From CAZZDK01 sp964652235 (lineage in GTDB: Bacteria; Pseudomonadota; Alphaproteobacteria; UBA9219), in the NCBI GenBank assembly GCA_964652235.1, contig CAZZDK010000030.1, forward strand, positions 1 to 16,394: 16,394 bases of DNA. The letters are read 5' to 3'. Position numbers and translations under genes: made by a program. Shown here in pieces: positions 7,295-14,525 of this stretch (its first letter is position 1; each line of letters opens with the position of its first letter). The notes below the pieces were generated by a model. That model was not told the DNA's origin, did not search any database, and saw nothing but the letters and a program-made list of their open reading frames with translations.

Positions 7295-7627
7295 ATGTCC
7301 GATGTCCTTTTCCTCTATACCACTCTTCCCACGCCCCAAGAGGCCCGGAAAATGGCCTCTGCCATGGTCGAGGCGGGCCTTGCCGCCTGCGCGAACATCT
7401 TGCCGGGCATGACCTCCGTTTACCGTTGGGAAGGGGCCGTTCAGGAGGAATCCGAAACCGTTCTTATCCTTAAAACACGCGCCGATGCTTTCGAGGCGCT
7501 GTCGTCGGCCTTGCGCGAGCGCCACCCTTACGAATGTCCCTGCCTTGTGGCTCTGCCTATTGAGAGGGGAAGCCCCGATTATCTGGACTGGATTCGCCGG
7601 TCCGTCACCTTGGAGGAAAAGAAATGA
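7295..7627 (+). CDS. cutA: CutA1 divalent-cation tolerance protein
   Basis: The 110-residue product matches CutA1 in length and motifs: YTTLPTPQEARKMASAMVEAGLAACANILPGMTSVYRWEG fold start (residues about 8-47), then ETVLILKT and the HPYECPCLVALPI segment ending at about residue 89. CutA1 forms very stable cytoplasmic trimers with a ferredoxin-like fold resembling PII signal proteins and is linked to copper tolerance, though its true role is unsettled. The start has no good SD and directly follows a hairpin (7273-7294). Its stop overlaps the start of gmhA (ATGA), so the two are co-transcribed. Confidence 0.93.
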   Translation: MSDVLFLYTTLPTPQEARKMASAMVEAGLAACANILPGMTSVYRWEGAVQEESETVLILKTRADAFEALSSALRERHPYECPCLVALPIERGSPDYLDWIRRSVTLEEKK

Positions 7628-8199
7628 GAGTCGCTTCTCTGTCCGACTATCTCAATCAATCCGCGGACGCGATCCGCGCGGGCGCGGGGCCGGCGCTCGA
7701 AGCCGCGATGGCCGAGGCCGTGGAGGTCTGCACCGGGGCGCTTAAGGCGGGCAAGCCGATTTTGGTCTGCGGTAACGGCGGCAGCGCCGCCGACGCCATG
7801 CATATAGCGGGAGAGCTTGTGGCTCGTTTTCTTAAAGAGCGCAAAGCGCAGAACGTCATCTGCCTGTCGTGCAATCCGGCGATGATTACGGCCTGGGCGA
7901 ACGATTACGACTACGCTTCGGTCTTCGCGCGGCAGGTGGAGGCGCACGGTGTGGAGGGCGGCGTTCTCATCGCCATCAGCACGAGCGGTAATTCCGGCAA
8001 CGTGCTTCAAGCCTGCGAAAAGGCGAGGACGATGGGCATGAAGATCGTTGGCCTTACGGGCCAGGGCGGCGGCAGGATGGCCCCTTTTTGCGACGTGCTC
8101 CTCGACGCGCCGAGCGCGTTCACGCCTATGATCCAGCAGGTGCACCTCTGCCTTTATCACTATCTGTGCGAGAAGATAGAGGAGCGGATAGCGGGATAA
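7624..8199 (+). CDS. gmhA: Phosphoheptose isomerase (D-sedoheptulose 7-phosphate isomerase), SIS domain
   Basis: The 191-residue product is full length for GmhA, which converts sedoheptulose 7-phosphate to D-glycero-D-manno-heptose 7-phosphate, the first step to the LPS inner-core heptose. It shows CGNGGSAADAMHIAGEL (about 49-65) with His60 and Glu64, ISTSGNSGNV (about 118-127) for phosphate binding, and Gln172 and His179 near the end. These fall where the zinc site of the E. coli enzyme lies (His61, Glu65, Gln172, His180). GGAGGAAAAG precedes the ATG, which overlaps the cutA stop. The rest of the heptose pathway is not in the window. A DiaA-like SIS protein is the main alternative, but the zinc-site residues favour GmhA. 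Confidence 0.88.
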   Translation: MRVASLSDYLNQSADAIRAGAGPALEAAMAEAVEVCTGALKAGKPILVCGNGGSAADAMHIAGELVARFLKERKAQNVICLSCNPAMITAWANDYDYASVFARQVEAHGVEGGVLIAISTSGNSGNVLQACEKARTMGMKIVGLTGQGGGRMAPFCDVLLDAPSAFTPMIQQVHLCLYHYLCEKIEERIAG

Positions 8200-8201
8200 G
8201 A

Positions 8202-8334
8202 AAATCGTCATTGCGAGGGCTGAAAGCCCGAAGCAATCCAGAGCCATTAGAAGCAGGCCTGCAACGACTCTGGATTGCTTCGTCGTCCCGCTCCCGCTTC
8301 GCGGGGGCAGGACTTCCTCGCAATGACACGATTT
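8202..8334. repeat. Large intergenic palindromic repeat (GTCATTGCGAGG type)
   Basis: Left arm segments AAATCG, TCATTGCGAGG and AAGCAATCCAGAG (8202-8243) are repeated inverted as CTCTGGATTGCTT, CCTCGCAATGA and CGATTT (8268-8334). The right arm carries an extra GC-rich insertion with its own small hairpin (CCCGC/GCGGG), and the central loop holds the 10-base palindrome GCAGGCCTGC. The outer motif is of a type I know to be dispersed in many alphaproteobacterial genomes. It fills the whole gap between gmhA and alaS and touches the alaS stop codon, so it may also end both convergent transcripts. Confidence 0.8.
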
Positions 8335-10982
8335 CTACCCCAACGCCTTCTCAACCGCCTTCAGCGCTTCCTTCGTTTTTTCGGCTTCGGGTCCGCCTGC
8401 CTGGGCAAGGTCGGGACGTCCGCCGCCGCCTTGGCCGCCGAGGGCGGTAACGCCCGCTTTCACGAGCTCGACGGCGTTGAAGCGCTTTGTGAGGTCGTCC
8501 GTAACGCAGACGAGAAGGGCGGCCTTGCCGTCGTTCGCGCTGGCCAGCGCGATCACGCCTGAGCCGATCTTTTTCTTGAACGCATCGGCGAGTCCTCGCA
8601 AATCCTTGGCCGCGACGCCCTCGTAGGCCTGNNNNNNNNNNNNNNNNNNNNNNNNNNNNNNNNNNNNNNNNNNNNNNNNNNCTTCGCGCCACCGCCGCCG
8701 CCGAGCGCAAGCTGCTTGCGCAGCTCTTGGACTTCACGGTCGAGTTTCTTGTTGCTTTCGGCCAGCGCCGTCAGACGCTTCATAATTTCGCCGGGATGGG
8801 TGGAGAAGAGGGCCGAGATGTCGCGCACGATCTTTTCCTGCTGCGCGATCAGGGCCAGCGCGCCGCGACCGGTGACGGCTTCGATACGGCGAATGCCCGC
8901 CGCGAGCGCGCCTTCGCTTACGAACTTGAACAAGCCGATGTCGCCCGTGCGCGAGACGTGCGTGCCGCCGCAAAGCTCGATGGAAATAGGCTTGGCGGGA
9001 TCGCCCATGACGATCACGCGAACCTCATCGCCGTACTTTTCGCCAAAGAGAGCCATCGCGCCCATCTGGATCGCCTCGTCCTGCGAAAGCAGGCGCGTGA
9101 CGACCTCGTGGTTCGCGCGGATCATGGCGTTGACGTCGTCCTCAAGCGCCGCGATGTCTTCGGCCGTCAGGCCGCGCGAGAAATTGATATCGAAACGCAA
9201 CCGGTCCGCCGAAACCGACGAGCCTTTTTGCGTGCAGCTTTCGCCGAAACGCTTGCGAAGCGCCGCGTGCAGTAAGTGGGTGCAGGAATGGTTCGCGCGG
9301 ATATCGAGGCGGTTTTGATGATCGACCTCGAAAACCGCCGAAGCGCCAACGGCCAGCTCGCCTTCGACGACTTCGCCCATGTGAACGAACAAATCGCCGA
9401 GAACTTTCTTTGTGTCGTCCACGCGGACTTTCAGTCCCGGCGCGAGGATGAAGCCTTTGTCGCCGACCTGGCCGCCGGATTCGCCGTAAAAGGGCGTCTG
9501 GTTCGCGAGAATCGCGATCTGCGATCCTTGGCCCGCTTTATCGACAGGCTTGCCGTTTTGGACGACGGCGAGAATCTTCGCTTCGAGTTTCTCCTTGCTG
9601 TAGCCGTAAAACTCGGTGCCGCCGAACGTCTCGCGCAGATCGAACCAGACTTTGTCCGTCGCAGCGTCGCCCGATCCAGCCCAGCTTTCGCGGGCTTTGG
9701 CGCGTTGCTGCTCCATCGCGGCCTCGAACCCGGCCAGATCGACTTTGCGGCCCTTCTGGCGCAGAACGTCCTGCGTGAGGTCCACGGGGAAGCCGAACGT
9801 GTCGTAGAGCTTGAATGCCACCGCGCCGGGCAGAACGGCGTCGGGGCCGAGTTTGTCCGTTTCTTCCTCAAGCAGCGAAAGACCGCGCGAGAGGGTTTTC
9901 TTAAACCGCGTCTCTTCGAGCAGAAGCGTTTCTTCGATGAGCTTCTGCGCCTGGACCAGTTCCCTGTAATGGCCGCCCATCTGCGCGACGAGCGCGGGGA
10001 CAAGCCTGTGCATCATAGGGTCTTTGCAACCGAGCATATGGGCGTGGCGCATGGCGCGGCGCATGATCCGGCGCAAAACATAGCCGCGCCCCTCGTTGCT
10101 CGGCATCACGCCGTCCGCGATCAGGAACGAAGAGGATCGCAGATGGTCCGCGATTACGCGGTGCGAGGCCCTGTGCGGCGCCGCGTCCGGGTCCACGCCG
10201 CTGGCTTCCGCTGAGGCGAGGACCAGCGCGCGCAGAACGTCGGTATCGTAATTGTCGTGCTTACCCTGCAAAATGGCGGTAATGCGCTCGATGCCGCTGC
10301 CCGTGTCGATGCTGGGCTTGGGCAGCGGAACGAGGTTGTCCGGCCCAAGCTGCTCGAATTGCATGAAGACGAGGTTCCAGATTTCGATAAATCGGTCGCC
10401 ATCGGAATCCGCGCTGCCCGGCGGACCGCCCGGGATGCTCTCGCCGTGGTCGAAGAAAATCTCGGAGCAGGGGCCGCACGGTCCTGTATCGCCCATGCGC
10501 CAGAAATTATCGTCGGTGGGAATGCGGACGATTCGGTCTTCGGAAAGGCCTGCTATTCTCTTCCAGAGATCGTGGGCTTCGTCGTCGTTATGGTAAACGG
10601 TGACGAGAAGCCGCCTCGGATCGAGGTCGAACCGCTTGGTGACGAGGTTCCAGGCGCTTTCGATGGCCAGTTCCTTAAAGTAATCGCCGAACGAGAAATT
10701 GCCGAGCATCTCAAAGAACGTATGGTGCCGCGCCGTATAGCCCACGTTATCCAGATCGTTATGCTTGCCGCCCGCGCGGACGCATTTCTGCGCCGTCGTT
10801 GCGCGTTTATAAGGGCGCGTTTCAAGGCCCGTGAAGACGTTCTTGAACTGAACCATGCCCGCATTGGTAAAGAGCAAGGTCGGGTCATTCAGCGGTAGAA
10901 GGGGGCTGGAATCGACGACCGTGTGGCCAAGCTGGGCGTAATGGTCAAGGAAAGTCGCGCGGACATCGTTGGTCGAGAGCAT
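8335..10982 (-). CDS. alaS: Alanyl-tRNA synthetase (interrupted by an assembly gap)
   Basis: The product charges tRNA-Ala in the cytoplasm. The N-terminal class II catalytic core includes GGKHNDLDNVGYTARHHTFFEMLGNFSFGDYF (about 71-102, written here as the motif 2 region) and the GSGIERI motif 3 at about 228-234. The editing domain has HSCTH (His565, His569) and CGGTH (Cys671, His675), the zinc site. The C-terminal DHHA1 part ends with GGGGRPDLAQAGG. There are 767 codons before the N run and 99 after it, close to the usual 870-890 residues. The two parts are not in the same frame across 50 N, which is expected if the N length is arbitrary. The missing piece is a short stretch between the coiled coil and the C-terminal domain. 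It is not evidence of a broken gene. Confidence 0.97.
8632..8681. other. Assembly gap (50 N) within alaS
   Basis: Exactly 50 undetermined bases. Because complete codons lie on both sides (the coding sequence ends at 8682 and resumes at 8631 on the minus strand), the true gap should be a multiple of three. The round number 50 points to scaffolding filler or a nominal size. Confidence 0.98.
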
Positions 10983-11311
10983 GGCGAAAAACCTGTTTGG
11001 TGTGGATTAGAATTACCGCTCAGTCAGATAGAACGAGGAAAAACCATCTCTCCCGCGCAAGCGGGAGTCCCGTTTAGTTTAACGATCCGGAAACAAACGG
11101 GATGCCCGCTTTCGCGGGCATGACGAAAAAGTAACCCGCTTCACCCAATCCGTTAATACTCCAGGAAGGGGCTACTCCACCATTCTCCCGTCTAACTGTC
11201 AACAATTATAAGGATTTAGTCTTTGTTTTCAAAAAAATTTCCGTTTTGCTTTGAGTGCGGGAAAAAATCGCTTACAAAGGGGGGAAGAGCAACGGAAGCA
11301 AGGAGCTATAA
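10983..11311. other. Intergenic region between divergent alaS and methyltransferase genes
   Basis: No credible gene is present in these 329 bases. The region holds a palindromic repeat (11050-11125) and then an AT-rich stretch (about 11195-11275) that probably carries the methyltransferase promoter; no box pair was convincing by eye. The alaS promoter should lie between the repeat and 10983. Confidence 0.6.
11050..11125. repeat. Palindromic repeat with CCCGC-loop-GCGGG hairpins
   Basis: Two small hairpins, CTCCCGC-GCAA-GCGGGAG (11050-11067) and TGCCCGC-TTTC-GCGGGCA (11103-11120), are themselves flanked inside by the inverted pair TCCCGTTT (11068-11075) and AAACGGGA (11095-11102), then TGACG. 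The 'GCGGGCATGACG' type of end is common in dispersed bacterial palindromes. It is different from the repeat at 8202-8334, so the genome carries at least two families. Confidence 0.75.
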
Positions 11312-12079
11312 GTGAGCGACGAAGACGCGGCGGACACCGACAGTACGATGTCCCTTTTAGGCAGGTTTTACGAAACCCTCGACCTTTTGGCGCCCGGAGA
11401 CAATACGCTTACGAAGGAGGCCTTTCACAGGATCCTTCCCTTGCCGAATAAACCAAAAATCCTGGATATAGGATGCGGCGCGGGCCGCAGCACGCTGGTT
11501 CTGGCCGAGGCCTGCCCGGATGCCCGGATCGAGGCCTTCGACGTCCATCAACCCTTCTTGGATAGGTGTCATAAGGCCGCACTCGAAAAGGGCGTAAAGA
11601 TCGTGACGCGCTGCCTGCCGATGGAAAGGGTCGCCGAAGAGGTAGAAGAGGAAAGCGTCGATCTGATCTGGTCCGAAGGCGCAGCCTATATCATGGGTTT
11701 CGAAGAGGCGCTTGAGGCCTGGGGAAAGCTTTTAAAGCCCGAAGGCGCGATGGTGGTCAGCGAGCTGTGCTGGCTGACCGACGATCCGCCGGAAGAGGCG
11801 GCGGCCTTCTGGTCTGAAGAGTATCCGCAAATGACGGACGTGGAAGGAACAATCGCGCGGGCGAGGCGGGCGGGCCTGAGCGTTTTCGATACGATTACCT
11901 TGCCGAATGAGGCCTGGGACGCCTATTACCAGCAGGTTGAAGACCGCTGTGAGGCGCTTGAAAGGAAGGCCGACGAAAAAATGAAGGCCTGCCTTCGCTC
12001 CCTACGACGTGAAATAGAAATCTTCCGCCGTCACAGGGGCAGCTACGGCTACGTTCTTTTCCTCATGCGCCGGAAGTAA
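11312..12079 (+). CDS. Class I SAM-dependent methyltransferase
   Basis: The 255-residue product has the Rossmann methyltransferase core: motif I LDIGCGAGRS (51-60), the acidic end of strand 2 at Asp77 (IEAFDVHQ), and VDLIWSEGAAYIMGF followed by LLKPEGAMVVSEL (motif III/post III). The C-terminal part is helical and highly charged, probably shaping substrate choice. It starts with GTG, supported by AAGGAG (11300-11305) six bases upstream. The family is broad (UbiE/small-molecule and protein methyltransferases share this core), so the substrate cannot be named. The next gene on the same strand begins 84 bases later; no terminator is visible between, so they may be co-transcribed. Confidence 0.88.
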   Translation: MSDEDAADTDSTMSLLGRFYETLDLLAPGDNTLTKEAFHRILPLPNKPKILDIGCGAGRSTLVLAEACPDARIEAFDVHQPFLDRCHKAALEKGVKIVTRCLPMERVAEEVEEESVDLIWSEGAAYIMGFEEALEAWGKLLKPEGAMVVSELCWLTDDPPEEAAAFWSEEYPQMTDVEGTIARARRAGLSVFDTITLPNEAWDAYYQQVEDRCEALERKADEKMKACLRSLRREIEIFRRHRGSYGYVLFLMRRK

Positions 12080-12163
12080 GAACGAAGTCATACCTTTGTA
12101 ACCGTTCGTTCAGAAGATGTTTACCTGAAAGCTTCACGCTCGAAGCGGGGGAGGCGTTTTGCC

Positions 12164-13021
12164 ATGCACATTATGACCGACTTGCAGGAAGCCAAGACGT
12201 TCGTGAAAAACATGGATCGAAGTCTGGGGGACGCGGGGCATTGGGCGGACTGGCATATCCTAGAAATCGCGACGGAGCCGCCCCTCGATTGGATCAAGCA
12301 GGCCAAGGTGACGGCCCTTTTGCGCGCGCAGCTTCCGGACGATGACGGTTCGATCCTTTGGCTCGATCGCGTTCTCATCGCTGTTTTTAAGGCGACGGAT
12401 CGTTTGAACCTGGATTCTCTGACCGGCGCCGTTCGGAAAAATCTGGCGACGGAAGAGGTGCGGATCGACTTTCTCAGCGTCGTTCAGGACGCCGATAAGG
12501 TAAAAGACGCTTTGACCCGCGCCCAGGGGCGCGACGACGTTCCCGATCCTCCCCCCGCCAGTTATTCTTTCCTTAAAACGCTCGTGCCGAACGTCGAGGA
12601 ACTTTTGGCGGGATGGCACAAGGAAAAGAAAAATCGGGAAGGGCGCGAAAAGCCGCACGTCATGGTGGTGGACGACGATCAGATGACCTTGCGGATGGTT
12701 TGCGGGGCGTTGGCCCGCGATTACAACGTCATTCCCGCCCGCAACGGCGCCGAGGCCATCGCCAAACATCTGCAAATGATGCCGGACATCATCTTTCTGG
12801 ACATCGGCCTGCCGGATTGCGACGGGCTGACGTTGCTTGATTATATGCAGCAATACGACCCGGATTGCCGCATCGTCATGTTCAGCGCCGACGACTTTCT
12901 GAAAACGCGCGTCCGGGCCTTTGTGGGCGGCGCGAAAGGGTTTCTGGGCAAGCCCTTCAACCTTCGCGCCTTCCAGCGCCAGATCGCCGAATGGTTTTCG
13001 GGCAAGGAAGGCGGGGCGTAA
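12164..13021 (+). CDS. Response regulator with uncharacterised N-terminal domain and C-terminal receiver
   Basis: The C-terminal part (about 164-282) is a complete CheY-like receiver: acidic pocket VVDDDQ (Asp170-Asp172), phosphoacceptor Asp213 in FLDIGLP, switch Ser241 and Lys263 in LGKPF. The first 145 residues or so form a separate domain I do not recognise (WHILEIATEPPLDWIK, then DGSILWLDRVLIAVF), joined by a charged linker (WHKEKKNREGREK). Receivers usually sit N-terminal to an output domain, so this order is reversed. No kinase gene or DNA-binding domain is in the window. GGGGGAGG (12147-12154) supports the ATG at 12164; the in-frame ATG at 12173 is an alternative. It probably works as a cytoplasmic signalling adaptor, inferred from the receiver only. 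Confidence 0.85.
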   Translation: MHIMTDLQEAKTFVKNMDRSLGDAGHWADWHILEIATEPPLDWIKQAKVTALLRAQLPDDDGSILWLDRVLIAVFKATDRLNLDSLTGAVRKNLATEEVRIDFLSVVQDADKVKDALTRAQGRDDVPDPPPASYSFLKTLVPNVEELLAGWHKEKKNREGREKPHVMVVDDDQMTLRMVCGALARDYNVIPARNGAEAIAKHLQMMPDIIFLDIGLPDCDGLTLLDYMQQYDPDCRIVMFSADDFLKTRVRAFVGGAKGFLGKPFNLRAFQRQIAEWFSGKEGGA

Positions 13022-13053
13022 AAAGCGCCGGATCGCGGAGGGCGATCCGGCGC
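13020..13053 (-). terminator. Terminator of the minus-strand gene at 13076-14056
   Basis: A perfect 12-bp stem (GCGCCGGATCGC at 13025-13036, complement 13042-13053) with a 5-base loop. On the minus strand it is followed by TTTTT (13024 down to 13020), 22 bases after that gene's stop. On the plus strand no T run follows. It overlaps the stop codon of the response-regulator gene. Confidence 0.75.
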
Positions 13054-13075
13054 CGGACGGGGGAGTCCTAACTTT

Positions 13076-14056
13076 CTACCGAAAGGCAGGCTTCGGCGCG
13101 AAGCCGCTCTTCTGGGCTTTCATGGGACGGGAGGCGGCTTTCTTGTAGGCTGCCGGAACGTTCGCGAAAACTTTCCTCACGCTGCCCAGAGGGCCCTGGT
13201 TGACGGCAACGCCAAAGACGCCCTTAACGACGCCGAAGGCGTCCTTGACGACAAGGCCGCCGGCTCTTCCGATGCTCTTTTTTCCTTCGACGAAAGTCGA
13301 GACGATAAGTTCTCTGCCCTCCCGCGCCATTGCGGAAGCGGCGGCCAGATAAAGATTCCTGGCTTTCTCCTGTTCGTTCGCCTGTTCCCGCCTGATTTCT
13401 TTCAATTGGCGAGCGGTTTCAGTTTCGATCTCACCGCTAAGGCTCACCATGGCTTGTTTGAGGGCGTCCAGGCGAACGGCTCGCAGGTGCTTTTTCAGAG
13501 GGGATTCTTCACCGGGATTTCCCAAAATGCTTCGGCGTTCTTCCTTGAACTCTCTTGCGGCTTCTCTGTAGGCCGCGATTCTTTCCCGGCGGATTTCTCC
13601 TTCTTTTCCGCTGTACACGACATCAATCGTAATCGAGAAAATGTCTTGATCGAGACGATTTTCAGAAACACGCTCCCAACTGTTGGCGCGCGCGTCTTTT
13701 AAGGCTCGTCTTGCGTTTTTTACCTGAATGCCGATGCGATGATCGTCGGGACGGTTCTGAAAAGAGGCCTTCAATTCGCGCAAAGTCTGCGCCGGGTGGC
13801 CGAAGCCTGCCGCTGCGCTCCTGAAAAGTTCGGTCACGAAGACGGCGACGAAGGAATTCTTAACCGAATTCTTGAAGGCTTCTCGCTTGGCGGCGCGCAG
13901 GGCTTTTTTCGCGTTTTGAACCTGGTTCTTCAAATCTTTAAGGTTTGAGGAACCCGGTCGAGGGGCCTGTCGGGCCTCACGGGCCTGCCTACGCTGTTCG
14001 TTCCTTCTGTTAATTTCTCTTTTCGTGATGGAGGGCTTGAAATTGGGTCTAGGCAT
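13076..14056 (-). CDS. Unrecognised basic, highly helical protein, 326 residues
   Basis: I do not recognise the family. The N terminus is strongly basic (MPRPNFKPSITKREINRRNEQRRQ start), followed by long stretches rich in Ala, Arg, Lys and Glu that should form coiled coil (about 35-65, 150-180 and 215-250). Two weakly hydrophobic segments occur (about 66-85, NSFVAVFVTELF; about 270-295, VVKDAFGVVKGVFGVAV) and might associate with a membrane; no signal peptide is seen. The tail is again basic. A clear AAGGTAGAG precedes the ATG and a terminator follows the stop, so the gene is credible. It lies divergent to tRNA-Pro(CGG). Nucleic-acid binding is possible from charge alone; no function is assigned. 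Confidence 0.7.
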   Translation of the reverse strand: MPRPNFKPSITKREINRRNEQRRQAREARQAPRPGSSNLKDLKNQVQNAKKALRAAKREAFKNSVKNSFVAVFVTELFRSAAAGFGHPAQTLRELKASFQNRPDDHRIGIQVKNARRALKDARANSWERVSENRLDQDIFSITIDVVYSGKEGEIRRERIAAYREAAREFKEERRSILGNPGEESPLKKHLRAVRLDALKQAMVSLSGEIETETARQLKEIRREQANEQEKARNLYLAAASAMAREGRELIVSTFVEGKKSIGRAGGLVVKDAFGVVKGVFGVAVNQGPLGSVRKVFANVPAAYKKAASRPMKAQKSGFAPKPAFR

Positions 14057-14174
14057 GATCTCTACCTTTTTCTTAAAAAGAGGGGTTCCTTACGAAGTTT
14101 CCGAGGCATTCTATCCTTCGACAATACTTGCAACAAGAAGACAAAGGTTAAGAAGGGGGCCTTCCATTCCAAGA

Positions 14175-14203
14175 TTGCGTAGGGCCGAAAAGCCCGCTAT
14201 AAC
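14175..14203 (+). promoter_or_regulatory. Sigma-70-type promoter of tRNA-Pro(CGG)
   Basis: TTGCGT (14175-14180) and TATAAC (14198-14203) are separated by 17 bases, and a GC-rich discriminator (GCCCCCCGC) follows. The tRNA starts 18 bases after the -10 box, so the leader is about ten bases. Same architecture as the promoter at 7182-7210. Confidence 0.55.
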
Positions 14204-14220
14204 GCCCCCCGCAGGCGGAT

Positions 14221-14297
14221 CGGAGAGTAGCTCAGCCTGGTAGAGCACTGCTTTCGGGAGGCAGGGGCCGGAGGTTCAAATCCTCTCTCTCCGACCA
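14221..14297 (+). tRNA. tRNA-Pro (anticodon CGG), CCA encoded
   Basis: Standard cloverleaf on the plus strand. Acceptor CGGAGAG pairs with CTCTCCG, D stem GCTC/GAGC encloses AGCCTGGTA, the anticodon loop TTCGGGA gives anticodon CGG, and T stem GGAGG/CCTCT encloses TTCAAAT. A73 and encoded CCA (14295-14297) follow. C1:G72 with A73 again fits tRNA-Pro. Length 77 bases, the same as the GGG isoacceptor. Confidence 0.96.
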
Positions 14298-14355
14298 AAA
14301 GAAAAGGCCCCGAAAGGGGCCTTTTCTTTTGGTCAAAGAGGGTTTGAACCTCCGG
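14268..14355. repeat. Quasi-palindrome mirroring the 3' end of tRNA-Pro(CGG)
   Basis: The outer 13 bases of the left arm, in the T arm of the tRNA (CCGGAGGTTCAAA, 14268-14280), are exactly complemented at 14343-14355. The inner 19 bases (14293-14311, from the last acceptor base through CCA into the terminator) are exactly complemented at 14316-14334. Between them the right arm has 8 bases where the left has 12. So beyond the terminator lies a degenerate inverted copy of the tRNA's own 3' end, as at 6988-7092. Confidence 0.85.
14293..14334 (+). terminator. Terminator of tRNA-Pro(CGG)
   Basis: Core stem AAAAGGCCCC-GAAA-GGGGCCTTTT, extended to a perfect 19-bp inverted repeat (14293-14311 and 14316-14334). 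The stem begins inside the tRNA itself at the G72-A73-CCA end, and the T-rich stretch on the right (CTTTTCTTTT) serves plus-strand termination. Confidence 0.8.
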
Positions 14356-14388
14356 AATGAGGAGGTTCACGACGAGGCATTCAACAAG

Positions 14389-14414
14389 GCGGGCGCGCAC
14401 GTGTACGCGCCCGC
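14389..14414. repeat. GC-rich hairpin inside the 193-bp tRNA-linked unit
   Basis: GCGGGCGCG (14389-14397) and CGCGCCCGC (14406-14414) pair perfectly; the 8-base loop contains CACGTG. No T run follows on either strand. Confidence 0.6.
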
Positions 14415-14494
14415 ACAGCATCAAAGAATCATGCCGAAGGCGCGGCGCCAGCCGCCAAAGGCGGCAAGCCAAATCCTCTCTCTCCGACCAAAAG

Positions 14495-14518
14495 AAAAGG
14501 CCCCGAAAGGGGCCTTTT
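14495..14518 (-). terminator. Terminator of rnd, supplied by the second repeat copy
   Basis: Second copy of the tRNA terminator core (AAAAGGCCCC, loop GAAA, GGGGCCTTTT). On the minus strand it begins seven bases after the rnd stop (14526-14528) and ends in TTTTCTTTT, so it should end rnd transcription. The stop codon itself lies within the weaker extension of the repeat. Confidence 0.7.
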
Positions 14519-14525
14519 GCTTTGG

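Noticed and set aside
8088..8450. Plus-strand open frame of 120 codons across the palindromic repeat
   Set aside because: It runs from inside gmhA through the repeat into antisense alaS; no SD and no family.
9276..10214. 312-codon open frame antisense to alaS
   Set aside because: Shadow of a certain alaS reading frame; no recognisable domain.
8335..10982. alaS as a frameshifted pseudogene
   Set aside because: The only break is at the 50 N, whose length is not meaningful; both flanks are intact and together nearly full length.
11195..11240. Promoter from TTGACA and TATAAT-like boxes on the minus strand
   Set aside because: The boxes are in the wrong order and only two bases apart on that strand, so they cannot work as a -35/-10 pair.
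14197..14472. Open frame of 91 codons on the minus strand across tRNA-Pro(CGG)
   Set aside because: Likewise a translation of tRNA antisense (GERGFEPPAPASRKQ); no SD and no family.
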